Assembly: GCA_035048485.1 (NCBI GenBank)
Contig: CM068585.1
Span: 51,867,009-51,931,008 of the forward strand
DNA length: 64,000 nucleotides
Direction: 5' to 3'
From: Pteria penguin
Lineage: Eukaryota > Mollusca > Bivalvia > Pterioida > Pteriidae
Shown here: positions 1 to 11,667 of the stretch, one piece after another
Layout: each line of letters opens with the position of its first letter
Position numbering within the stretch: position 1 is the stretch's first letter
Translations under genes and position numbers: made by a program
The notes under the pieces: generated by a model
What the model was told of the DNA's origin: nothing
Database searches by the model: none
The model's input: only the letters and a program-made list of their open reading frames with translations

Positions 1-1698
1 CTTGTTGCTATCAACACTCTTATTTTGCCATTTGCATCCTGCATGTCTTGTTTTATATTTTCTTTCACAGTTTCACTTGTTTTGGAATGATACATATCAA
101 TGTGCTGAGATTTTTCCATCCTAAAGGCACTAAAAACATCACCACATAACTTGACAGAAGGGCACAAAATAATTAAACGTTCACAGAGTGTTCCTTTTTC
201 TCTTAATAATTTTATTAAGAAGAAAAATAAATCTGGCAATGGTACAGTACTTTTGACCTTTTTCACAAATAATTTGATATTGTCTCGGTCAGGATTATCG
301 ATTATTTCATAACAGTTATTCATGGCAAACTTTTTCTTTAAGTCAGCTCGAGCAGCCTTATTAGCAGTTGCAGTTATCAGTAACATAGGACACTGTATCA
401 GTGATCGTATTTCTCCAATTTTTCCATACCAAACTCTGAAAGGTTCATCCCCTCTGGCACCACTTTCACCCCTGCAATATAACATAGAACATTTTACTCC
501 TAATGATTTTGCAAGCCATATTTTTAAGAAGCTGATGAGAATATTTGTTATCCAGATTTAATCAAGGGTGTACAATGATTTTCCCTCAGGCTTTATTCCA
601 TATACCTTGAAGCCAAAGATGTATAGAATAAAACCCATAGTAAATCCCAGTGTTAAATTACATGTCCACTCACTGTGTTTCAAGTTGTAAGTAAATTTAC
701 ACCAAATTTTGTAACAAATAAAAGCTCGTGTTACCAGCTTTATAGGAAAAACATTTAACAATTTAGCATGGTCTTCATAACTGGCACAATGTATAATAAC
801 AGCGAAAATCAAACGCCATAATTATCACGCAAGTGGACTTGATACTAAAATTAATACTTGAGTGAAAAGTAATTTCATTTAAAAGTGATACTGCAACCTG
901 ATTTCGTTTAACGTCACACCACGAATATTTGATGTATATGGTGACGGCATCTGCCCGGTACCCGCATCTGCGTGATGCGGGGCATACAAATTTAGACCTG
1001 TGCAACGGACCCAACCGAAGCAGTGAGGGATCTTTTATGAGCCATGCCTACCATGACACGAGACCTCGGTTTTTACTGTCTTATCCGAAAGACAGAACAC
1101 CGGTGTGGTCAGGATGGGGCTCGAACCGGCGACCTCTCGATCACAGGTCGAACACGCTAACCACTGTGCCACATTAGCTTTATTCCTTGTACATACATTT
1201 TTACAAAGCCATAGAGTAGGACAGAATCATCAGTTTTTATACTATCGCAGATACATACCATCGTAAAACAGTGTGGGCCTCATCTATTACTATCAATTTG
1301 AAGTGTTGACTTCTGGTCACTATATCTCGCCACTTAGTAACGGACAATATTGCTTCCGGAGAGGTAAATAAAAACTGAAACGTCTCATCCTCTATCTGTG
1401 CATCTTCTTCTGAGTTTCTACCGATGTATGTTGCAGTAAATCCAAGTAACTGCAAAAACTCGCATTGTTCCTTCATTATTGAAATAAGAGGGGATATCAC
1501 TAACACATTGCAGGGACGGTGATGTTTTTCAGTCCACAACACTTGAAAAGCTTGATAACATAAACTTTTCCCACCCCCTGTCTTCATGGACAAATATACA
1601 TCCCTTCCTTCAAGCAGTTTTTCTAGTGTATCTTTCTGAAATTCCTTCAATTTGCTTATTCCGAATCTTTCCGTAGCTACTTGATCAACTGTCGCCAT
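1..1698 (-). CDS. RecQ-like ATP-dependent DNA helicase (5' part, two exons, incomplete)
   Basis: Superfamily 2 helicase of the RecQ type, which unwinds DNA 3' to 5' using ATP. Exon 1 is 1698 to 1259 and exon 2 is 471 to 1 and continues off the window. The donor reads GTATGT at 1258, the acceptor is CAG at 474-472, and the phase-2 junction restores a Trp codon, giving DEAHTVLRWGE. Visible motifs in order: FG...FQ zero motif (residues about 12-20), Walker A TGGGKS (about 40), Ia VISPLISIMKEQ, DEAH box (about 139), motif III LLITATA, IV RLIILCP and the start of V (VLIAT). No frame break is seen. The intron holds a SINE. The conserved C-terminal half (rest of motif V, VI, zinc-binding region) lies outside. 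The start ATG at 1698 precedes the zero motif by only about 10 residues, as in short RecQ-like paralogues. Helicase identity is sure; the exact RecQ subfamily is not. Confidence 0.9.
898..1180 (-). mobile_element. tRNA-derived SINE (type 1) in the helicase intron
   Basis: On the minus strand the element starts with a tRNA-like head (box A-like GTGGCACAGTGGTTAGCG, box B-like GGTTCGAGCCC). A body follows that is shared with copies at 33473-33740, 15036-15330 and 38878-39115, and it ends with the tail GCCGTCACCATATAC...GTGACGTTAAAC. It lies wholly inside the helicase intron (472-1258). It is diverged from the 33.5-kb copy, so probably not a recent insertion. Confidence 0.8.
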
Positions 1699-2041
1699 GT
1701 TGATGTATCAAGCGAAAGAGCGTTGAAAGGGACTACCTCATTGGACGATATCGCTTTAGGTGTACCAAAAGCGACCAATCAAATTGTCTCATTAAGTATT
1801 CATGAGAACAAGCGAATCGGTATGAATGGACCCACGGGTGATGGAGAGAGGAACGAAGCGTAATCAGACGTGGGTTTCCGACGATGAGGTTGTGGATTTG
1901 TGATATATAGTTACATTGCAGCCTGTTGTAATAAGAGTCGCAATGTTTGTGATTTATCAATTTACTGTAGCATGTATTGATATTTTCTATCGCAACGTTG
2001 GTTAACCACATTGTGTTTCACCACGGTAGGTAGGAACTTTC
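1699..2041. other. Upstream flank of the helicase gene, no other gene seen
   Basis: About 340 bases between the helicase start codon and the assembly gap. They should hold the minus-strand promoter and 5' UTR. I see no convincing TATA box or exon. Confidence 0.4.
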
Positions 2042-2541
2042 NNNNNNNNNNNNNNNNNNNNNNNNNNNNNNNNNNNNNNNNNNNNNNNNNNNNNNNNNNN
2101 NNNNNNNNNNNNNNNNNNNNNNNNNNNNNNNNNNNNNNNNNNNNNNNNNNNNNNNNNNNNNNNNNNNNNNNNNNNNNNNNNNNNNNNNNNNNNNNNNNNN
2201 NNNNNNNNNNNNNNNNNNNNNNNNNNNNNNNNNNNNNNNNNNNNNNNNNNNNNNNNNNNNNNNNNNNNNNNNNNNNNNNNNNNNNNNNNNNNNNNNNNNN
2301 NNNNNNNNNNNNNNNNNNNNNNNNNNNNNNNNNNNNNNNNNNNNNNNNNNNNNNNNNNNNNNNNNNNNNNNNNNNNNNNNNNNNNNNNNNNNNNNNNNNN
2401 NNNNNNNNNNNNNNNNNNNNNNNNNNNNNNNNNNNNNNNNNNNNNNNNNNNNNNNNNNNNNNNNNNNNNNNNNNNNNNNNNNNNNNNNNNNNNNNNNNNN
2501 NNNNNNNNNNNNNNNNNNNNNNNNNNNNNNNNNNNNNNNNN
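2042..2541. other. Assembly gap (500 N)
   Basis: Exactly 500 consecutive N, a conventional scaffold-gap size, so the true distance is unknown. ORFs crossing it are meaningless. Confidence 0.99.
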
Positions 2542-2664
2542 CAGTCGATATGATGAAATATGTATTATTATGTCTGATGTATTTCATTATTCTTCCGATA
2601 TTTTCTGATCAAAGGTCATCGTTCTCCATATGGGGATTTCTGCTATTTAATTTCTTGGGCATTG

Positions 2665-2665
2665 C

Positions 2666-2744
<79 letters not shown>
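2665..2744. repeat. (TA)n microsatellite
   Basis: Near-pure TA dinucleotide run of about 80 bases just after the assembly gap. It probably contributed to the failure to assemble across the gap. Confidence 0.95.
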
Positions 2745-4872
2745 ATTACTTTAAAAACAAACAAATGAAGACTTTGAGCTCCGTACAAGGAGTTAAGAAC
2801 AATATTGATCAGATATCAATTGCCAAAATTCGCATATAGTGCATTTATTGATACACATATATGTATTCTGATATATTCTTCTGAAACGTTATGCATAATT
2901 TTTGCATTAGCTTCATATACTGTTCTATGTGTTGAAGCTTAAAATGTATGTCATATTGTCAAACGTACCTGTGAAGAAACTCACAGTACTGTGAACGGTA
3001 AGGGATGAATTCTACTTTTTATTTGCAGATTAATTTTTCTTCTTTTCATGTCGATGTTCCATAACTCTATGGAGGTTCTTATTCGTGTTGATACCTGCCC
3101 AGGTACTGAGCTAATGTGGAAACAGAGATCCGCCGTATTCTTTTGTCATGATCAAAATGAAGTTTATCACTGTATGCAGATGAAAAATAATACCTTGATA
3201 GAGATTTGTTTAAGGCCTTTAAACGTCAGTTCATTTAAAGGTAATATTCTACATTATGTAAACATGTTTGTTTTTGAATGAATAATTATATTATTAATTA
3301 GATGTAACTGTTCTTCCAATTATCAGGCCATTAGGGCTAATAAGTCAAAGCAATGTAACGATGTAAAATTAAATACTAGCTTCAAATGGGGAAATCAACT
3401 ATATAAAAAGGAAAAAATACAATTCATAACGTATCGTATACATGCTGTACTCTCTCTTTCGATTTCAGATGGTTGTCCATGGGTACACATTCATAATGGG
3501 AAACCTTATCTAGGTAATCCGTTTCGTAAATGCGATTCGAATCATAGTGGCTGTCCAGGAAACTTCTCATGAGAAATATCGGACAAATGAGCTTTATTTG
3601 TGTAAGTTTTACTTAAATCGTTTTATATTTTGTGAAAAAAAATACCTGTATAAAATAATATCAACGATCAACATATGTTTGTGAGACTTTTTCTTGAAGG
3701 TTCCTTTCAAAAGAAAAATTGACAAAACGATGAAACCGAAAAACTCAAAGAAAACAAAACCAAAACACTATAAATGGATAGATTTCGATATATTTTGTGT
3801 GTGTTTTCAATTCTTTGCAAGGTATCAAAGATACATAGAATACAATAACGTTACGTACAGTTCACTATCTCTATGGGTAAAAAGAGTTAACTAGTAGTTA
3901 AATGAATCTAGTTTCGAAACCCGTTGCTTTCTCCTTAGGTTTCTTGTCCAGTTGCACTTGCCGATAATGGTATAAATACACTTTCTTATTTCGGACATAA
4001 AAGAATACTCAGATAATTTACGTTCTGTGCTACAATATTCCCATAATGCAGACGTGAGCGCGCGTGACGTTACATGTTGACCCTGTATTTCTTTAATATT
4101 GTTATTCTGTATCAGATCTGTCTGTATCAATTCTGGTTTAAAAACTACATCCAACGGAACAGGTTATGTCACAGATTTACCAAGATCTACTACTGGTACA
4201 AAGATATATTTTAGGTAAAAAGACTTAAATTTGCTCATTTCGAGAAATAAATGCAACCTGCTTGTCTGATTGAATGAAAAAAAAATTAAAGATCAAGGAA
4301 ATGATACTTGATGTAAACCGAATTTTGAAATCAACAGCCTAGGTTGTTATAGTATAGCTTCTCTTACAATTTTTAAGTACTAACATTGTAATTATATCAC
4401 AGGTTTCATTGTAGTTTACATTGTCATATAATTTTCAGATAATGATTATTTAAAGAAATGATTTCCTTCCACTGAGTCCAATGCTAAATTAATGTGACTT
4501 CATTTGACCATTTTAGTCCTAAACTGCTTTATAAGAAAATATTCCCTATCTTTCTTTCCCTGGTGCGGTAGATGTTAACTTCACTAGTTTTTACAATATA
4601 AACAAAGGGAATATCCACATTAAATTATGTTTAATTTACATTTCAGAGTCGCCAGATTAGAAATATTCTTTGCCGTATTTGTTGTTGCAACTCTAGTTGC
4701 TTGCGTTTTATATTTTCTTCTGTGTAGAGGACGTCTATGTAAACAGCAAGAGCGAGGTATTATTTTTTGTTCTGTGAAACAAACAGAAGTTAATACCAAT
4801 TCTGAATTTTAATCATTTTCAATTGCATATCGTTCAATTCTTATTAACAATATATTCCTACATGTACATGTA

Positions 4873-4904
4873 GACAGACAGACAGACAGACAGATAGATA
4901 GATG
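4873..4904. repeat. (GACA)n/(GATA)n microsatellite
   Basis: Run of GACA units passing into GATA units, inside the intron between the TM exon and tail exon of receptor copy 1. The rest of 4757-5720 shows no coding or structural feature. Confidence 0.9.
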
Positions 4905-5721
4905 ATATGAAGTAAATACATTATTAGCTCCGAGTTTTGCCAAATAAAAGAGATTCAAAACTACTAAATAACAGATAGGTTAACGTTGTATGCTTTAGGC
5001 TTAAATAAATCAGTGATATAATAAAATATATTAAGGAATTCTTTGTCGTAAACACAAAATGCACTGTCACCAATTGAATATACATGTACAGTTTATCATG
5101 TCATCTGGCAAGTTAACATCTCACTGAAAACGTTAATGAATTATTCTGAACCATTCGCAACACCTCAATGACCGCAATTAAACAAATTTCTTAGCGTTGT
5201 GACAACGTGCTCTGCTTATCAGGTGTTCAAAATTACGTACCACCACTAATGTTCGGTTGTTCTGTCTAGTGTTTTCTATATGTGAGATACCTCTACAACA
5301 TCAGAAATCGGTTCCAGCAATGCATGGCCCCTTTACGCCCCTTAACTCTTGAAAACCTTTCAAGATCGTGATCTCTATTAGTCCAATAGGAAGACATCAT
5401 TTTAAACTGAAAGAAATTAAAAGCGATGTGTGAGTCTTGTAGTCTTAAGCAAAGACAGTGTGCACGGGTTACTTACAATAAGACCATATACTATTTTATT
5501 ATTCATATAAATTAATAAGAACGGTCCGATGATTTAGTACTATTCATTTAAAAATACCATAAATTGACAATTGCAATAAACATAAACAACCGTATGCGCA
5601 AGTATTAACACGTTTTTTTTCCGAAACATCTTCTTAAATTACTAGTTTAACTTATAAAAATTTGTTTGAACCGTGAATATTTAATTAAGACACAATATAT
5701 AGTGTCCATCGATAGGTAGGC

Positions 5722-5878
5722 TGGTTAATCGGTGTTTTTACGTCTGTTGTTAAGTCATATTTCAACATGGAAGCAGGAGGTAAACAACCTCTTAAACATA
5801 GTGACGCATTCCGGTAATCGAACCCGGATCGTCGGTGCCGAAAGCCAAACGCTTCGCCACTACACCAAGTCCGCCCCT
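5722..5878 (-). mobile_element. tRNA-derived SINE (type 2)
   Basis: The minus strand begins AGGGGCGGACTTGGTGTAGT with box A-like TGGTGTAGTGG and box B GGTTCGATTACC. It continues into a short body (CCTCCTGCTTCCATGTTG) and ends near ACGTAAAAACACC. The same family occurs at 45629-45785 (+), 49920-50071 (-) and, truncated, at 10105-10222 (+). The head looks like a tRNA, but the shared body and dispersal show a SINE, not a functional tRNA gene. Confidence 0.8.
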
Positions 5879-7070
5879 AGTTTCCATTAATAATAAATAC
5901 AGAACATATAAACCTTTTAATTTTGTGCACCAGATGTACATTTCGACAACTTTTGTCTCCTCAGTGATGCATGCTCGTAGCCGAAAGATTGGAATTCTCC
6001 GAATATATAAATAAAGAAAATAATGTGCATTAAACATGGACAACACATTAGGAGCGGTTAGAAATATTGACGATGACAATATAAAATTCATAGAGCATAA
6101 AGTCATTTAGTTAAGTTTTATCTGAAATATATGTATTTACAGCTACTTGGTTATTGTACAAAGATGAAAAAGAAACGGATGTCAAGAATTTGTAAGTATC
6201 TCAGGGTATGTTTTATTGCGAAAATGTTCTTAAGTGTCATATATGTTAAAACAAAAACAAAAACAAAAAAAAATCAAAAAAATGCCCTATTAAACGTTTT
6301 GAAGCAACATAAGCTGTAGCTTTACTCCAAACATGCAAATGTTATCTTAATACATATGACTTATTTCTACTAAAATAATAAATTTTTAAAAGAGATAAAT
6401 TTGAGACTTTTGCTTTAATAAGATACATAGCAAGCCATTATCATTTCTCTCGGACTAATTTCTGTCGCGAAAATACGACTTTCAGAATTGCGGCATAAAA
6501 GGATATTTTTGGGGCCTGTAAATAATGTGTACTCCCATATTCCACCATTCTTAGTTTTAAACTATTAAGATTTCAAACTAAATACGCACGTTCCTTATGT
6601 CGAAAGACGTGGATATAAAAAGTTGTAGACTATTAAAGAACTAGCTATCAAATGAGCTTTGGTCGTTTCATATAAAATCAAATATTATGTTCTAAAATCT
6701 TCTACATATTTTCATAATGCCATATGTAGATAGGTAAACTATGTATAAATAGTCACTACAACCAACATATAATGTCATATTACACTATTATATGGCCCAA
6801 TATCTTAGTCTTTGGACACGTTGCAGTGTCATATATTCATATTTCCTAAATTAATGCTCAGTAGGACTTTTGTTATCATAGTTTCGTTGAAATAGAATTG
6901 TTACATAAAAAAGGTTAAAAAGAAATATGTATGTATTTGTAGAGAGAGACCTCAGTCGGAATTAGTTGTAAAGCATTTGGATGAAACGGTTAGTACAATG
7001 TGTTATCTCTTATTCAAATTATTTAAAAAGATTGTGGTGACGCATGCAGTAACTGCACAAATGGTCTATG

Positions 7071-7582
7071 CAGGGGTTTAAATTAGCGGTCGCCCGAGAC
7101 AACCACTTTTGTTTTCGGGCCCCTGAAATCCTCCTACTTTTTTGCCAGAGTAGCGACTAATATTTTGAATGTGAATAAAAATGTATTGCCGTTTCACTGA
7201 TAGAGCAATCAAATTATTAGTCATTTGAACGTTTCTTTTTTTGTTATCAATGTTCTTTGGGTGCTTAGGTTATCTCCGCCTGTCGAGTGTTTGAAGTCGT
7301 GGAGAGCCCACACTGAAAACTAAAGTACAGAAGTACGCGAAAGCCGGCGCAGACTCAGAAAACAAAACTATTGATTTCTCTAAAGTATTTCCTCGTGAAA
7401 CTTCATACTAGCATTATTGTGGTAGTATGAAGTTTCACGAGGAAATACTTTACATTATTGTGGTAAATATTTACTTTAGTACATATTTAATGTAAAGCAA
7501 ATCTTAGGTTTGTTTTGCCGGACTTTTTTTTAAATGGTCGTCTCGGACGACCGGTCGATCGACCGCTAAATTTAGTCCCTTG
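7071..7582. mobile_element. hAT-like short TIR element (non-autonomous, tentative)
   Basis: Left end CAGGGGTTTAAATTAGCGG, right end (reverse strand) CAAGGGACTAAATTTAGCGG. Both are followed by GGTCG and CCGAGAC.ACC after a short indel. The CAGGG-type terminus resembles hAT elements. No 8-bp target duplication is seen and there is no transposase ORF. A perfect hairpin lies inside (7381-7452). Confidence 0.5.
7381..7452. repeat. Perfect 30-bp inverted repeat with 12-nt loop
   Basis: Left arm 7381-7410 (starts TAAAGTATTTCC, ends CATACTA) pairs without mismatch with right arm 7423-7452. The loop is GCATTATTGTGG. The loop core ATTATTGTGG recurs directly after the right arm. Confidence 0.95.
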
Positions 7583-7929
7583 TTCATGAGAAGTAGAGTG
7601 CAAAAAGACAAGAATGACAATAATGAGAGGCCGAATGAAAGGGAAGATGCTCAGGAGATATGTGAGTCTGGTGTGCAAGATATAGAAGAAGAGCTGACAG
7701 AGAAAAGTGATGGAGAAAGAGAGAGAGAGAGAGAGTTAGAGACTGGGAGAAAAGCAAGAGGATAAAGATTCAGAGGAGTCAGAGTGTGAAAGTGATGTGA
7801 TTGAGCGTATTTTTAAATGTTAAGATGAACAGAAAATTGTTTATGTTTAAAGTAATTGGAATGAAATTCAAATAAGTATACAAACTGAGGGAGTTTGAAA
7901 AAGGTACGAAAGTCTGCATTTAGTTACGG
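7583..7929. other. Flank between two TIR elements; Glu/Arg-rich open frame, not called a gene
   Basis: A plus-strand open frame to 7765 is charged and low-complexity, with a GA run at 7717-7733. No splice site in phase with receptor copy 1 is evident, so it is not called as an exon. Confidence 0.3.
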
Positions 7930-9441
7930 TGTAGCGTGAAATCCGCCAGCCCCGTGAAACTTGCCAGTGCGCAAGCATCATATCAACAACCCCCGTGAAA
8001 TTTGCCAGTCAGGCAAATTTAAAGTTTATATATTCCTTTAAATTACGTTAATTGTGAATCATTTACTGCTTATAGTATAAAGCATTCTAATACTGATTCA
8101 ATCTGAGCACTGTCAAAAAATGATCGATTATTAAATATACTTTTTCTTAATGAAATGCTCATGGATATCCTACTTTCACTTTGAACGACGAGTCAGCTTA
8201 GATGATACAAACGCATACAAAACGTTAATTATCTACCGCTCGAGGTTTCATTCAAACTATTCATACTCTCAAAATTGTTTAGGTTCCTTTTTTTTTTCGT
8301 CTCCTTCATGTACTGTGTTATTTATTACTCTCTATAGCAAAGATGACACTGATAATGTCTAAGTATTGCATGTACTATTACTAATAAAGTTCTATCTCTA
8401 GTATTAGGCTAAATACAGTAAATCTAGACGCTGGACTTCAATACCTGAGCAAATCTATTAATTTTCTGATAAATAAATAAATACACAGCACTGCATGAAT
8501 CAGCTCATACAATGTATTTGTTCAGTTATCTATTTTTATAAATGCAGTTTGAACTTTTAATGTAGATCTATCTGGTATGTACATCCAATTGTTTAGAAAA
8601 AGGAGTATGATTACAAATTATTTGTTAATTAATCGTCAGGAGTCTTGAAATAGTTACGCACACTAACAATTATACAAAAAGAGAAAAGTCCAGATGAAGA
8701 TGGAGCATTAAAGGAACTTAACTCTACACTGGCAGTGATAAGATAAAATAAAATTTAATGTGACGGATGGAGATGTCTTGGTTACCATCTCTTTGGCAAT
8801 GACAGAAAAAACCACAATATATATATTCCTCAATGCTTTTCCTATGTATTACTTTTAAAGCACCGAAATGCTTATTTTAGCCAGAATATAGTAAAGGAAT
8901 GCTTTTCTGAAAGAATTATGACAAAAGTTTAATTTTTTGATTTTCCATGAATTTTTTAAGACTGCAAGAAATGTATAAGGGGGCAGGGTATTTTCTTCAC
9001 ATTTTCAAAATTTCAAGATTACAGAAAAGGTAGAGTGGGGGTTTTTATGTTCCATGTTATCAATTTAAACCCACTTTAGCCTCTTTTCTTTAAAAAGTAG
9101 CCAATTATCTTAATTAGAAACAACTGAAGTCTCCACCCTCAAACCAGGTAATTTTGTGTCAAGAAAAGCTCATTGATGCATGTAGAGGACCATGGGGTCA
9201 TGTCTGATCCCATGCTTATATAAATGGTCTAATATCTTTAAAGGTATTGAGATCCCCACTCCACAGTAATTCCAAACATCAAACTTACACATTCTTTTCC
9301 TGAATATGTATGCATATTGAAAGATCAAAGAAGTCTATAGATACCTTCCTGCTTTTATTTTTAAGCAGGTAGAAGCTCAGGTGAGCTAAGTGACCCACCG
9401 ACCTCTTATTGGTGGCAGTGTATACAGATACATGTATACAA

Positions 9442-10100
9442 AGTGGGTGTGCTGGCAAATTTCACGACTAAAATCTTGTAAAATAAGCTGTTAAGACTGC
9501 ATTTCACATACAACAAATGCAATATTCATTAGAATTTACTTATTTCATTGTTCTGATATTGGGTATAGTCCTAATAAGATATTGAGTACTATGTGTGACC
9601 TTTTTCCTCTTTAAGGTGGGTGTGCTGGCAAATCTCATGGCTAAATCCTTTCAAAATCGCATAATTTTGGCTCCTTTTCTGATATTGCAATGAAACAATA
9701 CATCTGAATGTGCCTATGTTCTGGTTGACACTATGAGAATAATCCATACAACACATTGAAATCTATGAGTTTATTTCTCTTTAAGGTGGGTGTGCTGGCA
9801 AATTTCACGACTAACATCTTGTAAAATAAGCTGTTAAGACTGCTTTTCACATACAACAAATGCAATATTCATCAGAATTTACTTATTTCATAGTTCTGAT
9901 ATTGGGTATAGTCCTAATAAGATATTAAGTACTATGCATGACCTTTTTCCTCTTTAAGGTGGGTGTACTAGGAAACTTCATGGCTAAATCCTTGCAAAAA
10001 GAATTATGTCCCTTTTTCTCATCTTAAAAATGCAACATTCATCCAATTTACTTGTTTCATTGCTCAGGTATTTGGAATAGTCCATATAACAGATTTAGGG
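9442..10100 (+). repeat. Tandem array, about 4 units of about 172 bp
   Basis: Units begin with GGTGGGTGTGCTGGCAAATT near 9442, 9615, 9785 and 9958. Units 1 and 3 are closest, units 2 and 4 diverged. Each carries the CTGGCAAATTTCACG-like motif that marks the ends of the enclosing TIR element. Confidence 0.85.
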
Positions 10101-10104
10101 CTAT

Positions 10105-10222
10105 GTATGGACTCAGGTTCAATTCCTGGGTTGCACCACTACGTTTAAGAGGTTTAAGTTACCTCCTGCTTCCATATAACTGAAAAATTGTTGAAAGCAA
10201 TTAACGTAAAACACCTATCAAC
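10105..10222 (+). mobile_element. 5'-truncated type 2 SINE
   Basis: Starts at the box B region (GGTTCAATTCCTGGG) and continues into the CCTCCTGCTTCCATATAAC body seen in the full copies. It lies inside the 3.35-kb TIR element. Confidence 0.6.
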
Positions 10223-11667
10223 CAACATTTTGATGCCTTACTTGCCAGGGTGGCATGTATATATACTTACTGAGATACAGGCATTTGAAGTAGCGGTAGG
10301 TAAAGTAGTATGTACTTTGAGAAAATTTCAGATTGATGTGTACAGTACTGCAAATTACCAATATTATGAAGTATCATAGTAACAGCACCAGTATGACATT
10401 TTTTAACCCTTGAACCATTACATTTAAACTAACTTTATTATTTTTAAAGACAACCTTTTGATGAAATTGTCAGGATGTGTTCAATGGGTCATGGCTTGAG
10501 TTTTCAAGTATCGCATTTTTACACCAGTAAAATTTACCGTACCTGTATATTAAGTGAAATCAGGTAAACTTACTCAGAGTGAAAATGAATTCATGTGGAC
10601 TGCATACTCAAGTAAAAAAAAGTATGATTATCAGATCTTATACATGTGTATATGGAAAGATATTTAAGAAAAAAACTTATGTATATTAACATAGGTATAC
10701 ACTTAATTCAGTTACATTTTTTCCTTATTCCAATTTCGGACAAGTGATTTGTACTAGCAGTTTATCATGTCATATTTTGATGTGCAACACATCCGAATAT
10801 TTTTTTCTTACATATCAAAAATTTACATCTTCAATTTTTACCATACCTGTAAGGTAAAAACGGTAGACTATAATTCAGCTTGGGTGTTTTTATTTCGTAG
10901 CTATTGTAAAGTATGTTGTAGTGTGTTTAGGTATAATTTAGTTACTAAATGACCTGTAATTAAATGTTATGAAATATTCATCCATCATCCTCGGCTCTAC
11001 AGGTGTCCGACACCCTTTGCTGCTTTGCAACACGTGTGAGTGCACGTACATCTGTACGCCTATGACACGGGTTTTTTTTTTCTAGATCTATAATATACTG
11101 TTTGGTGATCAGTACGCTTACATGAAAATATTTCTTTTAATGTGTTTAAGTTTTCTCATTTAAATAAAACGTATAAACTGGCAGATTTCACGGGACTGGC
11201 AGATTTCACGACCCCCGCGTGAAACCTACCAGACTTCCGGTTTGACTGGCAGATTTCACGGACTGGCGGATTTCACGCTACAACGGACTACCAAACACCA
11301 TTCAGGGCTCCTATTTTTTTTTTTTTTATATCTAGTGGCCTGGATGGCTACCATGTCAAAAGAGTTAATTTTAGTCCCTGTCTATGTTAATAGTAATCTG
11401 CTCAGTGGTAACAAAATTTACTTTAAAATAATTCTTTTTAACAGTTGTCAACAAAATTGTACATATATATGTGAAATGTAAATTTACCACATCGACATAT
11501 TTGATATACTATTTTAGAATGAAAAGCCATTCTCTTTTTTTAATATGTTTGGCTCCTAAATCTTAAGAGGGGATAATCATCATTAAATCTGAACATGAAC
11601 TAATAGGAAGACCATATTTCGCATATAACTTATCATTTATTATCAAATTAAAGTAATAAATCATTCA

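Larger units (their letters stand above)
3029..6191 (+). pseudogene. Receptor-family copy 1, eight-Cys ectodomain membrane protein, disrupted
   Basis: Exons by homology to copy 4 and splice signals: 3029-3240 (signal/hydrophobic stretch, then CPGTELMW, YHC, IEIC), 3469-3601 (DGCPWVHIHNGKPYLG ... SGCP), 4116-4214 (CINSG, Thr/Ser-rich stalk), 4647-4756 (TM segment IFFAVFVVATLVACVLYFLL, then basic GRLCKQQ) and 6143-6191 (short tail, ATWLLYKDEKE). A further possible exon is 6943-6988. Donors and acceptors are all GT/AG and intron phases match the other copies. Two breaks: exon 2 is 133 nt instead of the expected 132, so a TGA follows NFS. Exon 3 is one base short near its PSC-like start. Either this is a decayed gene or there are two sequence errors. 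The exon with the initiating Met is not identified; Met at 3048 is a weak alternative. Family function is unknown. Confidence 0.7.
7930..11282. mobile_element. 3.35-kb TIR element with iteron-like repeats (non-autonomous)
   Basis: Termini 7930-7949 and 11263-11282 are perfect inverted repeats of TGTAGCGTGAAATCCGCCAG. They are flanked by ACGG on both sides (7926-7929, 11283-11286), a possible 4-bp target duplication. The motif CTGGCAGATTTCACG, in either orientation, recurs near both ends (about 7956, 7994; 11178, 11196, 11217 inverted, 11246) and inside the internal 172-bp tandem repeats. No transposase-like frame is seen. No superfamily is assigned. Confidence 0.75.

Noticed and set aside
929..1177. 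82-codon plus-strand frame
   Set aside because: Antisense translation of a tRNA-derived SINE. The same happens at 33541-33787.
2011..2587. Frames of 180-190 codons on both strands
   Set aside because: They consist of the N gap.
5795..5878. tRNA-like sequence (also at 45629, 49990, 33660, 1110)
   Set aside because: Box A and B are present, but each is attached to a shared SINE body and the folds are imperfect. Called as SINE heads, not tRNA genes.
7593..7765. Charged Arg/Glu-rich frame after the hairpin element, possible last tail exon of receptor copy 1
   Set aside because: No acceptor in phase and low-complexity composition.
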